Origin: Ahaetulla prasina
Taxonomy: Eukaryota; Chordata; Lepidosauria; Squamata; Colubridae
Assembly (NCBI RefSeq): GCF_028640845.1
Contig: NC_080542.1
Coordinates: 134,905,080 to 134,969,079 of the forward strand
DNA length: 64,000 nucleotides
Direction: 5' to 3'
Part shown: positions 22,097 through 33,543 of the stretch, piece by piece
How positions within the stretch are numbered: position 1 is the stretch's first letter
Layout of the letters: each line of letters begins with the position of its first letter
Made by a program: the position numbers and the translations under genes
The notes under the pieces: model-generated
The model's input: the letters and a program-made list of their open reading frames with translations, nothing else
Database searches by the model: none
Told to the model about the DNA's origin: nothing

Positions 22097-22553
22097 CCGT
22101 ATTTTTCAGACTATAAGACACACCTAAATTTAGAGAAGGAAAACAACAACAAAAATGTTTTTGACCTCCACACGCCCCATTTTTGGCCCTATTTTTGGCC
22201 TTTTTCCAGCCTTTTTTTGACCTGTTTTTGGAGCTTTTTTGGCCTGGGTTTTTTTAAAAAAAAATGGGCCAAAAAAAAGTCTATCAGGTAGAAAAAAGCC
22301 TCAAATATGGGCTTAAAAACCCTCAAAAACAGGCCATAAAAACCCCCAAAACAGGCCAAAAAACCACCAAAAACAGGCTGAAAAAAGCCCTGAAAACAGT
22401 CCCAAAAAAGGCCTAAAATAGGGTGTGTGGAGGCCAAAAAATGGCCCTTGGGTGGGCATGGCTTTGGCAATATTCGGTCTGTAAGACTCACAGACATTTT
22501 CACCCACTTTTGGGAGACAAAAATGTCTGAAAAATATAGTCTGAAAAATATGG
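22097..22553. mobile_element. TA-flanked MITE (CCGTATTTTTC type)
   Basis: Ends CCGTATTTTTCAGACTATA and the complement of it near 22530-22553, flanked by TA (22095-22096, 22554-22555). The core is made of 'ttttggcc' and 'ggccaaaa' modules arranged as partial inverted repeats. A Tc1/mariner-like relationship is inferred from TA only. Confidence 0.6.
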
Positions 22554-22644
22554 TAGCTTTCTAGCTACAGTACAATCACCTCTTATTCCATATTTGCTAC
22601 CAACAATTTTTTCTTCTATTTTCCCTGTTGACCTAAACTATTAC

Positions 22645-23035
22645 AGGAAGTCCTTGACGTATGACTGCAATTGGGACCAGAATTTCTGCAGCTAAGCAAT
22701 TTCTGTGGTGCTTAAAGTGAGTTGCACCCAATTTTACAATCATTTGTGCCATGGTTATTATATGGATGTCACTGCAGTTGTTATGTGAGTCACGTGGTCA
22801 TTAAGCAAACCCAGCTTCCCCAATCGACTTTGCTTATGGGAAGCCAGCTGGAAAGGTCGCAAATAGCTATCACAAACCCAGGATGCTGCCATCATCATCA
22901 ATAAATGCTGATGGCCAGACCCCCAAAAATTTTGATCGTGGGGATGCTGCAATGGTCATTAAATGTGAAGACAAGATACAATTCGCTTTTTTCAGTATAT
23001 TCTAACTTTTAGATAATAAATGGTTGTAGATGGAG
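22645..23035. mobile_element. Mariner-like MITE copy
   Basis: Begins 'caggaagtccttgacgtatg' (one terminal change) and contains 'gttgcacccaattttacaat' and 'aatggttgtagatggaggct', matching the family at 19730-20097. Confidence 0.5.
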
Positions 23036-23133
23036 GCTACCCCATAAATCCTGATTGATTGCATTCTCTTTTTGTCTGTTATATTGATATTCTATTTAAT
23101 TTGTTGTTCTTATTATAAACTATATATATATAT

Positions 23134-23432
23134 ATTCTGAGGTTTTCGCGGGTGTTTGCATGTAGGTCTTTGGTTATTCGGGTTTTCTCCCGCGTAAAAT
23201 TGGAGGTGTCTTGGCAACGTTTCAACGAAGTCTCATTCGTCATCTTCAGGCTTCAGCTTCATGCTTCTGGGAGCAATGTTCTGGAATGTGCTTCTGGAAA
23301 CAGCTGCAATCACACATTGCTCCCAGAAGCACGAAGCTGAAGCCTGAAGATGACGAATGAGACTTTGTTGAAACGTCGCCAAGACACTTCCAATTTTACG
23401 TGGGAGAAAACCCGAATAACCAAAGACCTACA
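23134..23432. mobile_element. Penelope-like terminal repeats, second inverted pair
   Basis: Left arm 23134-23280 is the - sense terminal repeat. Right arm 23310-23432 is the + sense copy, with 'cctgaagatgacgaatgag' at 23343-23361 and GAAACGTC at 23370-23377. About 30 bp separate the arms. A TA tract lies left and (CA)n at 23433-23482 lies right, mirroring 16857-17117. Confidence 0.65.
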
Positions 23433-23453
23433 CACACACATACACACACACGC

Positions 23454-23483
<30 letters not shown>

Positions 23484-23485
<2 letters not shown>

Positions 23486-24740
23486 GTAAGTCTTTGGTTA
23501 TTTGGGTTTTCTCCCATGTTTTTTGTCCATTATAGATGAAGTATGTGTTGGATAGGCAGTGGTTGGTCAGATCTAGGATGTGCTTGGGGGGGTTATATTT
23601 GTTTTGGATAGCTGTCAAGGCTTCTTTGATTAACACTTGGGTGAAGAGGGATACGACATCAAAACTCACGAGTAGGTCGCTGGGCTGTAAGTTTTGTTTC
23701 TTTATGATCTCTATGAACTGGAATGAGTTTTTTACGTGTGAGGTGATGGATTCTGCATAGGGCTGTAGTTGTTTGGTGAGAAATTTGGCTAGGTTTTGTA
23801 GAGGTTAGCCTATGGAGTTGACTATGGGTCTAAGTGGGGTTCCTTCTTTGTGTATCTTGGGGAGACCATAGAGCTTAGGGCATCTGGATGATTTCTCTCT
23901 GGGAATGATTCTTTGTTGGATTTCTTCGCTGATGGGGGAGTTACCTCTTACCTCTTTGGGTAAGTTGTTTTTGGGTGGCTTGCTGGTGCAGAGGATGTTG
24001 GTGGTTTCGAGTCTGATTTTGTTAGCATCGTCAGGGTTGATTTTGGTCAGGGTGGTTTCAACTCTGCATATAATGGTTTCAGTGGGGATATATTTGGGAG
24101 TGACTGCAAAGTTGAATCCTTTAGAAAGGACATCAGCTTTGCTGAGGATCCTATCTGAGATGTTATGCACTGTTTGTTTCATGTGTAGCTGTGACAGGGG
24201 AGGGGTTTGTTTCTGGCGTTCTTGTAGTCTTCAGAGTTTGTTGGTGTGTGTGTCTGTCTTGAGGGTGGTCTGTGTTTCGGCTCTCCAGACGGTGAGTTGT
24301 TTGGATTTATCCCAAAGTGCAGGGTAGATCTTGTTGCTGAGTTTGAAGTAAAGTGTGAGAAGATCTTTGTTGATTTGATTTAGGAGGAATCTTTTTGTGT
24401 GACGTTCATTTCTGATTAGGGCCAATTCTGTTCTTTTTAGGATGTGTTTGGTGGCTGCAGAGTTGGAGTGGAATTTCAATTGGAAGCATGTGGAGATTAA
24501 ATTTTGATCTCGGCAGTTTTGTACGAATGCAAGGTCACATAAAATGGAAGCTCTTTGGACTTCTAGTTTTTCATAGGTCCTGGTCAGATGGTGGATTTCC
24601 TCCCCGTAGAGGTGCAATATTTGTTTTCTGAGGTTTTCGCGGGTGTTTGTATGTAGGTCTTTGGTTATTCGGGTTTTCTCCCACGTAAAATTGGAAGTGT
24701 CTTGGTGACGTTTCAACGAAGTCTCATTCGTCATCTTCAG
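23484..24740 (-). pseudogene. Penelope-like element: N-terminal region and partial reverse transcriptase
   Basis: Reading on -, a frame at 24734-24231 gives a basic, leucine-rich N-terminal region. A second frame at 24182-23805 contains YGLPKIHKEGTPLRPIVNSIG (less its end), typical of Penelope RTs. A third at 23669-23520 contains SFDVVSLFTQV, RT motif A. The three lie in order but need frame changes, and a stop sits next to NSIG near 23805. The RT breaks off after '..YFIYNGQ' and joins terminal-repeat sequence, so motifs B-E, including the YxDD-type active site, are missing. It is dead as a polymerase. It sits downstream of, and in the same direction as, the partial copy 24744-25563. Confidence 0.8.
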
Positions 24741-25563
24741 GCTTCAGCTTCGTGCTTCTGGGAGCAATGTGTGATCACAGCTGTTTCTTCCTTTTAACTG
24801 TTGGGGGGGGTTGAACTGATTGGGTGGGAGCTTGACTGTGCTCTGATTGGGTGGGGGTTTTCTTGTGCTCTGATTGGCTGGGGGTGTGTCCTGTTTGGGT
24901 GGGGGCTTGGTTGTGCTCAGATTAGTTTGAATTGCAGGGGGATTTGAGCTGGTGAGCTGCATTGCTGTTGTTTGGCTTCGTGTTCGTGTTCGTGCTACAT
25001 CTTCATAGTGGGTTTCAGTCTGCTGCATGTATGGATTGGAGGGGTTTGAAATGGCTAATGATGCAGCTGCAGTCTGGCATCTGGTCCTTGGTCGTGCTTC
25101 ATCATTAGTGTGGGTTTGGGTCTGCTCTCTGGGTGGAAGTGTGGTGGTGACATCCTGTGTGGACCTTGTGAGTGTGGGTCTGGTGTCATTCCTCGTGTTA
25201 GGGACACATTTGTCAATAAGAGCGGGCTTCCAAATGGCTGGTAGGCGGGAGGTATCATCTCGTTTATTCATGCTGTGTGGGCGTTTTTCTATCTCGATGG
25301 CTTCTTTGATTATTCTGTGTTATTGAAGTGTTCAGTTTTGGCGATAGTTCTGGTCTTTTTAAAGTCAATATCATGTCCTATGGCTTTAAGGTGTTGGACC
25401 AGGGAAGAAGTTGGTTCCTCTTTTTTGACTGAGTTCTTGTGTTCTTCAATGCGTGCACTTATTCTTCTGTTGGTTTGTCCAATATATGTGGTGGGGCAGG
25501 CAGTGCATGGGATTTCATATACTCCTTGATTTTCTAACTCAATTTTGTGTTTGGGGCTTCTTA
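24626..25563 (-). pseudogene. Penelope-like element: GIY-YIG nuclease, C-terminal tail and terminal repeat
   Basis: On the - strand, 25563-25310 encodes GVYEIPCTACPTTYIGQTNRR, the GIY-YIG core (GVY and YIG at the usual spacing), with a downstream E-H pair in ARIEEHK. A Pro/Thr/Asn-rich tail follows in 25271-24744. Next comes the terminal repeat 24775-24626, which also forms the 5' end of the next copy. It is 5'-truncated at about 25563. Penelope elements pair an RT with this nuclease for integration; here the two parts come from two tandem partial copies. Confidence 0.8.
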
Positions 25564-25770
25564 GGATGGTGGAACACACCCCCAGCCAATCAGAGCACAA
25601 CCAAGCTCCCAACCAATCAACCAATCAACCAATCAGTTCAAACCCCCACTAGCAGTTAAAAGGAAGAAACAGCTGCAATCACACATTTCTCCTAGAAGCA
25701 CGAAGCTGTAAACATCTAGCCTGAATGTGACGAATGGGATTTCGTCGAAACGTATAAATTCTTGTTATAA
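25564..25770 (+). mobile_element. Penelope 3' tail fragment, opposite orientation
   Basis: The + strand repeats the 'ccaatcagagcacaaccaag' tail, then 'ggaagaaacagctgcaatc' and a degenerate hammerhead-like block ending 'tcgtcgaaacg'. It joins head-on to the truncated - strand copy at 25563/25564. Confidence 0.65.
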
Positions 25771-25844
25771 AGAAATTGCATAGAAGAGGAAAAGTCCAGG
25801 GCTGAATGTAGAAGGTGAGGACAGTAGCACTAGCTAAAATGGCT

Positions 25845-26250
25845 TCTTATGTTCCGTGATCTATTACAAATGGAACTCGGTATGCCTAATTTAATGAAAA
25901 GAAGGACTAGGGGAGACATGATAGCAGTCTTCCAATATCTCAGGGGTTGCCACAAAGAAGAGGGAGTCAAACTAGTCTCCAAAGCACCTGAGGGTAGAAC
26001 AAGAAGCAATGGGTGGAAACTAATCAAGGAGAGAAACAACTTAGAACTAAGGAGAAATTTACTGACAGTTAGAACAATTAATCCGTGAAACAACTTGCCT
26101 GCAGAAGTTGTAATTGCTCCAACACTGGAAATTTTTAAGAAAATGTTGGATAGCCATTTGTCTGAAATGGTGTAGGTTTTCCTGCCTGGGCAGGGGGTTG
26201 GACTAGAAGACCTCCAAGGTCCCTTCCAACTCTGATATTATTATTATTAA
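25845..26250 (+). mobile_element. CR1-type LINE 3' end
   Basis: Sense copy of the 3' region ending 'ggttggactagaagacctcc', 'ggtcccttccaactctg' and a (TTA)n-like tail. Heavily 5'-truncated with no intact coding. Confidence 0.75.
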
Positions 26251-27696
26251 ATATTATAATGATGCACATGTTTTTAAACAGAGCACATTCTTCTGAGCTT
26301 TTATGAGAATTCTCCACATCTGTTACAATCCTTTGCTTCTAAATAAGGCTTAAAGATTGAGGAACATCACAATAGCTTCTTGTAAAACATCAGGGCTCCT
26401 GTGCTTTTAAGATTTGGGGAAGGGGAAATTTCAGTAAAGGTTGCTTTTCTATTGGAAGTCACCATTTTTTTCCTGCTTCTGTACTGGTTTTAAGTCCTAA
26501 ACTAGTGGTGGGATTCTGCCGGTTCTCGGCGGTTCGGCTGAACCGTTTGTTAAATTGCCGGTTTGCCCCGTCCTTTGCCCCTCTCCTCCCCACCATTACT
26601 TACCAGCGTCGCAGCACCATTTCTTAAATTGCTGGCTCGCACTCTCCTTCCCCTGGGAGCACACTAAACCGTTTGTTTAATGTCTGGCTCAGCTGCCCCT
26701 CGCCTGCCCCCACCCCACCACTATTTATTGGCCTCGGAGCACACCGAAATATTTTTTAAATTGCTACCTCGCCCGCCCATCATGCCGCCCCACCACTATT
26801 TATTGGCCTTGCTCGCAGAGTTGCAGTTTGCCTTAATGACACACTGAGGCATTGCTGTAGCTATCGCTATCCTTTCGCTCGTGGCCCAGCCTTTCCTATT
26901 TTTGCTGCGGCCTACCACTCTGTTCCCCATCTCAGACTGCCCCCCTCGGACTGCCCCGACCACTCCAGCAGCAGAAGGCAAGTACAGCCGAGTGCTGCCC
27001 CTGGGGAAGCGGGACTGGGAAAGGTGGTTGACCTGCGCCCGCACAGCTGCCAGCTCTGACCTACTTCCATCCAAACACTTCGCTGGCCATGCGGTCACCG
27101 ACCAAAGCCTGGCTCCATCCAAGTGTCTCGCTACCCACCCGATCCATGCACCTCGCTGCCCACCCGATCCAAATGCCACGCGCCCGCCGACCAAAGCCTA
27201 CCTGCATTCAACCTCTTGCTAGTCAGCTGATTCAAGCTCCTCACTGGTCATGTGGCTAGCGAGGTGCTTTAATTATTGGCTAGAGAGACGCTTGGATGCA
27301 GGCAGGCTTCGATCGGCAGCCAGGTGGTGCTTGGATCGGGTGGGCAGCGAGGTGCATGGATTGGGTGGGCAGCAGCTTGCGGCCGCTGCCCACCCGATCC
27401 ATGCACTTTACTGCCTACCCAATCCATGCACCTCACTGCCCAACCGATCCAAGTGCCACGCAGCCACCAACCGAAGCCTGCCTGCATCCAAGCGTCTCTC
27501 TAGCCAGCGATTAAAGTGCTTGAATTGGCTGACTAGCAAGAGGCTTGGATGCAGATAGGCCTCGGTCGGCGGCCGCATGGCGCTTGGATCAGGTGGGCAG
27601 CGAGGTGCATGGATCGGGTGGGCAGCAGCTTGTGGCCGCTGTCCACCCGATCCATGTACCTCGCTGCCTACCTGATCCATGCACCTCGCTACCCAC

Positions 27697-27984
27697 CCAA
27701 TCCAAGCACCACGCGGCCGCCGACCGAAGCCTGCCTCCGTCCAAGTGTCTCGCTAGCCAGCCGATTCAAGCGCGGCCAGCGAGGAGCTTGGATCGGGTGG
27801 GCAGCGAAGCATGTGTCCATTGCCTCGACCTGCTGCCCACCCAATCCAAGCACCACGCGGCCGCCGACCGAAGCCTGCCTCCGTCCAAGTGTCTCGCTAG
27901 CCAGCCGATTCAAGCGCGGCCAGCGAGGAGCTTGGATCGGGTGGGCAGCGAAGCATGTGTCCATTGCCTCGACCTGCTGCCCAC
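27697..27984 (+). repeat. Direct duplication, period 144 bp
   Basis: The segment starting 'ccaatccaagcaccacgcgg' at 27697 recurs at 27841 and stays the same to about 27983. A period of 144 is divisible by three, so open frames run through both copies. It lies inside the large hAT-type element. Confidence 0.85.
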
Positions 27985-28034
27985 CCAGCAGAACTGTCCT
28001 GCGGCCCTCTCCCACCCACGCAGCACCAGCCTAT

Positions 28035-28300
28035 CCTATCTCATCTGGAGAAAGATTGATGGAGAGAAAGAGGGGGGCAGAAAATGATGAAGGAGAGAAA
28101 GAGAGATGAAGGATAGAAGGGGGAGAAAGATGAAGAAGAGAAAGAGGGAGAAAGAGAAGGAGGGAGAAAGAGAGATTAAGGAAAGAAAGATTGAGAGAAA
28201 GGGGGGAGAAAGATGAAAGAGAGAAAGAGAGGGAGGGAGAAAGAGATTAAGGAGAGAAAGAAAGGGGGAGAAAGAGGTGGAGAGAAGGAGGGAGAGAGAA
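28035..28300 (+). repeat. Purine-rich GAGAAAG tract
   Basis: About 265 bp almost free of pyrimidines on +, built from GAGAAAGA and GGGAGAAA units. Confidence 0.85.
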
Positions 28301-29017
28301 TGGATTTGTTTTGGTAATTGGTTTAACAAGCATGGCACTGAAAAAGTGACTTATGACCGTTTTTCACACTTAAGAACATTGCAGCAAACAGTCATTAAGG
28401 CAAAGAAGCTATGTCACATGACCACCTGGACATGACCACCCGGTCACATGAAGCACCGCAGTTGTGACATGAGTAACATGATTATTAAAAATGCTGCAAC
28501 AGGCATAAATGATGACCGGTCATAAGTATGAGGACTGATCAAAAGTGCGAGAACCTGTCAGAAATCATTTTATTCAGTCCTCTGGGTAGTCCCTATGTGC
28601 ATAGGTACTACTCAGAGGGCTGAAAAAGTTATTTTTGACCTGTCCTCACACTTTTGACCGGTCCTCACACCTACAACTGTCCTCACATTTTACATTTTGT
28701 GCCCTATCTTGTAACCGTGGTGAGACAAGCAGTTGTGAAATGAGTGACATGGTTGTTAAAAATGCTGCAATGGGCATAAATGTGAGGATGATCATAAGTG
28801 TGAGGACTGGTCAGAAATGACTTTTTTTAGCCCTCTGAGTAGTTTCTATGCCCATAGCCATGGCCACCTGGTCACATGAGCAGTTAGGCTCCCCACCCAG
28901 TCACATGAGCAGCTAGCCACGCCTACCCAGTCACATGACCACCAAGCCACACCCAAAAATAAGCCACGCCCACAGAACCAGTTGTTAAAAAATTTGAATT
29001 CCACCACTGTCCTGAAC

Positions 29018-29461
29018 CCCCCCAAAATAGAATCTTCTTCAAGACAGGCTTGATTTCTGGTGTCTTCTTCACAACAACATGAAGATTAGTTACCACTGTT
29101 TCTGCAAGATGGTTTCCAGCTTCTCAGACTAGTGTACAGTCCTGTAATTCCATGTCTCCATAGGAATTAACTACCATTAAGCATTAACTACCATATTAGG
29201 TCCAAGCCTGAATGATTTCAAGTCCAGACAAGTTCAACCAGGTACTACCACTTGTTGTGACCCATTTTTAATAATTCTATGCAAAGCATTTAAGACAATC
29301 CTTCTGAGCATGGTCAGAAGATTGGGACCCAAATTAGTCATACCAAGAGGCACATGGCTGCTTTGAGATCAATAACTGGCTTGAAGGTGAACTTTATATC
29401 TTTGATAAGCATGCTCCAGAACAGGGGTCTCCAACCTTGATCCCTTTAAGACTTGTGGACT

Positions 29462-29526
<65 letters not shown>

Positions 29527-30185
29527 CCTCCGCCCCCCCCCCTCTTATCCTGGGAAATGAGCAAGGGCAATTTCCTAAAAATCTTACCAGGAAAACTGCA
29601 GGGCTTATCCAGGTAGTCACCAGAAATCAAAATTCACTGAAAGGTATTAATAATAGTAATAAGCACATTGGGTGCAATTCCAAAGTTCCAGGATACTACC
29701 TGAACTCCATTGGCATTGACAAAAATCACCATCAGTCAATTGCAAAAGACAACTTTACTTCAAACAGCTTACATCCTGCAACTATACATTTAACATTTAA
29801 CACCATCAAACAACATCTCCTATCCCATATCCTTGGGAAGAATTCAATAGGCAGATAAAAATGCCAGATCCAATCTAAATATTTGGCTGTCTCTGATGAA
29901 CCAATAACAAATAACAGGTCTGTTACGAGAAAGAATTTGGCAATTCCAATAAGAATTCTTGAATAAATGGGCATTCAAACCAGGTCTTCTTTTTTTTTTC
30001 CTGAATCAGCAAATCTCTTGATTTCTCTGATTTTCAATGTTTTCTAATGAAGAAATATGCAAAGGATGATCAGGTTTTATCCTAGAGAAAGAACAAAATA
30101 AGTAAGATCCTCATCTGTTTCTGAACAAGGCTGACATTATCACTGCCCAAATGAAGAAACTGTTTCAGATGGTAAATCCTAGAGT
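29018..30185. other. Unassigned sequence with half MITE and (TC)n
   Basis: A left half of the CAGGGGTCTCCAACC foldback MITE starts at 29422. It breaks at 29465 into a TC microsatellite (29466-29523), and the right half is absent. The remainder has no recognised element or exon. Confidence 0.6.
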
Positions 30186-30190
30186 GGAAG

Positions 30191-31058
30191 TATTGTGATC
30201 CGCAGGCGGCCTGTGGAGCTGGGAGCAGAGTCAGACAGTGAGGAAGCTGGGGAGGAACATGGGCAGTCCTGGAGTCTGGAGAAGGCTTGGATGAGGGCTC
30301 TACATCGGAGGCAGAGAAAGGGCCATCTGGGAGGTACGTGCTGCTTCCAGAGCCTCCAGAGTCAGACCTCAGTGAGGCAGAGGAATAGGGGAAGCCTGTT
30401 CCCAGTGCGCGCATGGGTCCTTGTGTTGCTCAGACTGCTAAGACAGTCTATTATTAACAGCAGCTGCTTGCAATTACTGCAGGTTCAAGCCCCACCAGGC
30501 CCAAGGTTGACTCAGCCTTCCATCCTTTATAAGGTAGGTAAAATGAGGACCCAGATTGTTGTGGGGGGCAATACAAGTTGACTTTGTATATAATATACAA
30601 ATGGATGAAGACTATTGCTTGACATAGTGTAAGCCACCCTGAGTCTTTGGAGAAAGGCGGGATATAAATGCAAATTAAAAAAAAAAAAAGGCAAGAACTG
30701 TTAAAACAAAAGGGACTACTCAGGAGTAAGGCTTGGAGATGATTGGAGATGATTGGCCCCTCCCATAAGATTTAAAAGAGGAGCAAAGGCAGTTTGCAGG
30801 AAGCAACTGTTGTTAATTCTGTTCAGTTTACAGTCTGAAGCTCTGTTTGATTCTGAACTCTGCGTGGCTTTGCCAATTAGGTCTTTGGCAGCATGTCAAG
30901 GGAGATAAAGGTGGGTGATTACCAGCCTTATCCCAAAGGACTCTTTACAACTATTTGGGACTCATCTGTGAATGAACAGAATTCACAGCTGTTGCAATAA
31001 AAGAGGTTTTTGGGACTACTCATGTGTTTTACTGATTCAGGACGCCTAGGTCAGAACA
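30191..31058 (+). mobile_element. Solo LTR split by a SINE
   Basis: Starts TATTGTG (probably TGTTGTG with one change) and ends CAGAACA. Five-bp duplications GGAAG flank it (30186-30190, 31059-31063). A TTTAAAAG box near 30771 and AATAAAAG near 30999 fit + orientation. Without the SINE at 30414-30690 it is about 590 bp. Confidence 0.7.
30414..30690 (+). mobile_element. tRNA-derived SINE (GGGCGGGATATAAAT-ended type)
   Basis: 'gctcagactgctaagacagt' head, 'ggttcaagccccacc' B-box area, body, then 'accctgagtctttggagaaa' and 'ggcgggatataaatgcaaat' with an A-rich tail. Same family as 51300-51569, 51636-51898 and 62361-62632. Confidence 0.8.
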
Positions 31059-31063
31059 GGAAG

Positions 31064-32223
31064 GGATTCTTCAGTTGTTTCCTTTCTTTCAAGAATAAAT
31101 TGAATCCTCTGAAAATGGATTTTGGTCCTGGTTATGATGGAGACAAATAACTGTTGGTGTTGCTGACGTGACATTCAATATCAAATCCAGTCCGGTTTGC
31201 TTAGTTGCGGTGACCCTCATACCTTTCACACCAAGCAAAAAAGTTCCTAGTTGGGTCCTGCTCTCAAGTAAATATTATTAGAAGTTTAAGGGAGGAAGAA
31301 AAATGGTAATTGCAGTATATATATGTGGGAGGTGGAGTAGATGGCTGGATTGCTTAGCTCAACTACATACTCCAGTCTAGAAATAAATCCCATTAGATGT
31401 GGTAGAACCCACTAAGTCATTATGTTTGAAATCATGATCCAGTAAGCATTTGGGTTGAGTCTTGGAGATTGAAATATTACTCTTTTGGGTTCCAAAAATT
31501 ATTTCTTCAACATTTGGTTTGTTTTTAAGGAAAAAAGAAGGGAAAAGAGAGTAACATAGTCACAAGCAGAGCTGTCCATGGAGGTGTTTATAGGAAGGTC
31601 AAAAATGTAAATGTGGCTTCTCTCAGTAGAAACCCTGCTTCTTTTTCAATTTACGACAATTCGTTTAGCAACTTGTTTAGCAACGATTCAAAGTTACAAT
31701 GCTATTGAATAAAATGACTTACAACCTCCTCACACTTACAATTATCACAGCATCCCTATCAGTCAAATGATGAAAGTTCAGGCACAGCAATTGGCATGCT
31801 TTCCACTGCAACACCTTGAGATCATGTGATTGCTATTTGCGACTTTTACAATCAGTTTCCTACAAACAATGTCAATGAAGGAAGCAGGATTTGCTTAATG
31901 AGTGTGTGATTCATTTAACAATAGGATGTTATTATTTATTTTATTTATTTAGTTGTATGGCATCTGCAGAGCTCATGCAATCACTGAAATACGAATCTAG
32001 TCTAAATAAATTGTCAGAATACACACACACACACACACACACACGTTTGTGTGTATATACACATGTATATATGTGTGTGTATAAATGTATATATACACAC
32101 ATATACAAACACACATATACACATAAAAACACACACACATAAATGTATATATGTATATGTATAGGATGTGAAATAGGATGAGAAAGCGTGGGTGGATAGA
32201 TAGATGATAGAGAGACAGATAGT

Positions 32224-32282
<59 letters not shown>

Positions 32283-33049
32283 TGTACAATACTGCACAGT
32301 CCTCAAATTATGACCACAACTGACCTGACAATTTATGTTGCTAAAGGAGTGTTTGAATTTTGATAATGTGACCGTGGAGATGCAGCAATGTTCATAAATG
32401 TGAAAATCAGCCATAAGTCACTTTCTCAGTGCTGTTGTAACTTTGAATGGTCATTAAACAAACTGTTGCAAGTTGAGGACTATCTATATATGGAGAAATT
32501 CTAAGAGTTGAAGTCCACACATCTTAAAGTTATCAAGGTTGAGAAACAAAGATATGGAGACATAACTTTTGTTTTATTCCAACTTCTTCCATCCCTTTGA
32601 ACTAATCCTTGTTTTAAATATGGGGGTGGGTGGGGAATGGAGTCTTATACACCAAGAACGGGACAGATTAGATAAGACTTCAATAAGCAAGCATTTCTGG
32701 AAGGAGAGAGAGAGATGGAGTTATCCTACAACATTTCACTTTTCTGCATTCTCTCTCCTTTCCTCCTTTTAGGTAGCTCTGATAGAGTTCTACAGAACCG
32801 GAAAGATTGCACACTTTTTTTTTCTTTCGATAGGGAAGGGAGCCCTCGGAAAGGATCACCGGACCCAACATTAAATGTTGGATGGGTCCTGCACCTTTTC
32901 TAAAGCTACAATTCGAAGCGCGGGAAGATGAATCGCGGCGCTTGGCACAGAAAGAACGTCCGCAATCGCGCTTGTTCTCTGAGTAAATTTTCCGAGCTTA
33001 CCCGATCTCTCTTCTCCCCCACACCCGAAAAAATGCATCGTATCGGGCT
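31064..33049. other. Mostly unassigned, with two MITE fragments and microsatellites
   Basis: Mariner-like MITE fragments lie at about 31645-31930 and 32293-32487. (CA)n starts near 32020 and (GATA)n runs at about 32223-32280. A half foldback MITE lies at about 32495-32555. No upstream exon was recognised. Confidence 0.5.
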
Positions 33050-33468
33050 GGGATAACAATTAACCTGCTCCGCTATATCCGCGGAGAGCGAGATTCCTTT
33101 CGATTTCCTTTTCCCGCCGCCGGCGCGGCGCTGCCTCCCTCTGCCTCCTTTCGCTCTCAGGTGCTGGGTAGAGCTGTCAGCCCAAATGGGAGCTGAGTTT
33201 GCAAGCTGACAAGGGAGGGATGGAGGGCGGCAGGAGGAAAGGGGGTCTCGGCGGGGGAGGGGGGAGGTCTCCGCTGCTGATGTCACGGGCAGCTTAGAGC
33301 TGTGATTGGACCTCATTAGACTTCGGGGTAGCAAATAGGGGTGCTGGTTGCATGATTGGCTTCAAAGTGGCTGCTGGGGCCAAACAACTATCAAAGGTGC
33401 AAAAAGAAGGAAGGAAGGAAGGAAGGAAGGAGAGAGAGAGAGAGAGAGAGAGAGGAAGGGAGAGACAG

Positions 33469-33543
<75 letters not shown>

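Larger units (their letters stand above)
26503..29009. mobile_element. Large non-autonomous hAT-type element (2.5 kb)
   Basis: Left end TAGTGGTGGGATTC (first base changed) and right end GAATTCCACCACTG. Eight-bp duplications are tcctaaac (26495-26502) and tcctgaac (29010-29017), 7 of 8. Termini match the 137-bp MITE at 20452-20588. The interior is GC-rich, with inverted and direct copies of a 'gatccatgcacctcgctgcc' module at 27060-28000, then a purine tract at 28035-28300, then mariner-MITE-like sequence at 28300-28850. No transposase domain is visible, and the Pro/Arg/Ser-rich open frames arise from the repeats. Confidence 0.65.

Noticed and set aside
23805..25271. Active Penelope element
   Set aside because: RT lacks motifs beyond A, frames are broken and the nuclease belongs to a different truncated copy.
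27545..28109. Two overlapping 180+ codon open frames as possible novel genes
   Set aside because: They run through GC-rich direct repeats inside a hAT-type element; the 144-bp period keeps several frames open at once. No domain and no start context.
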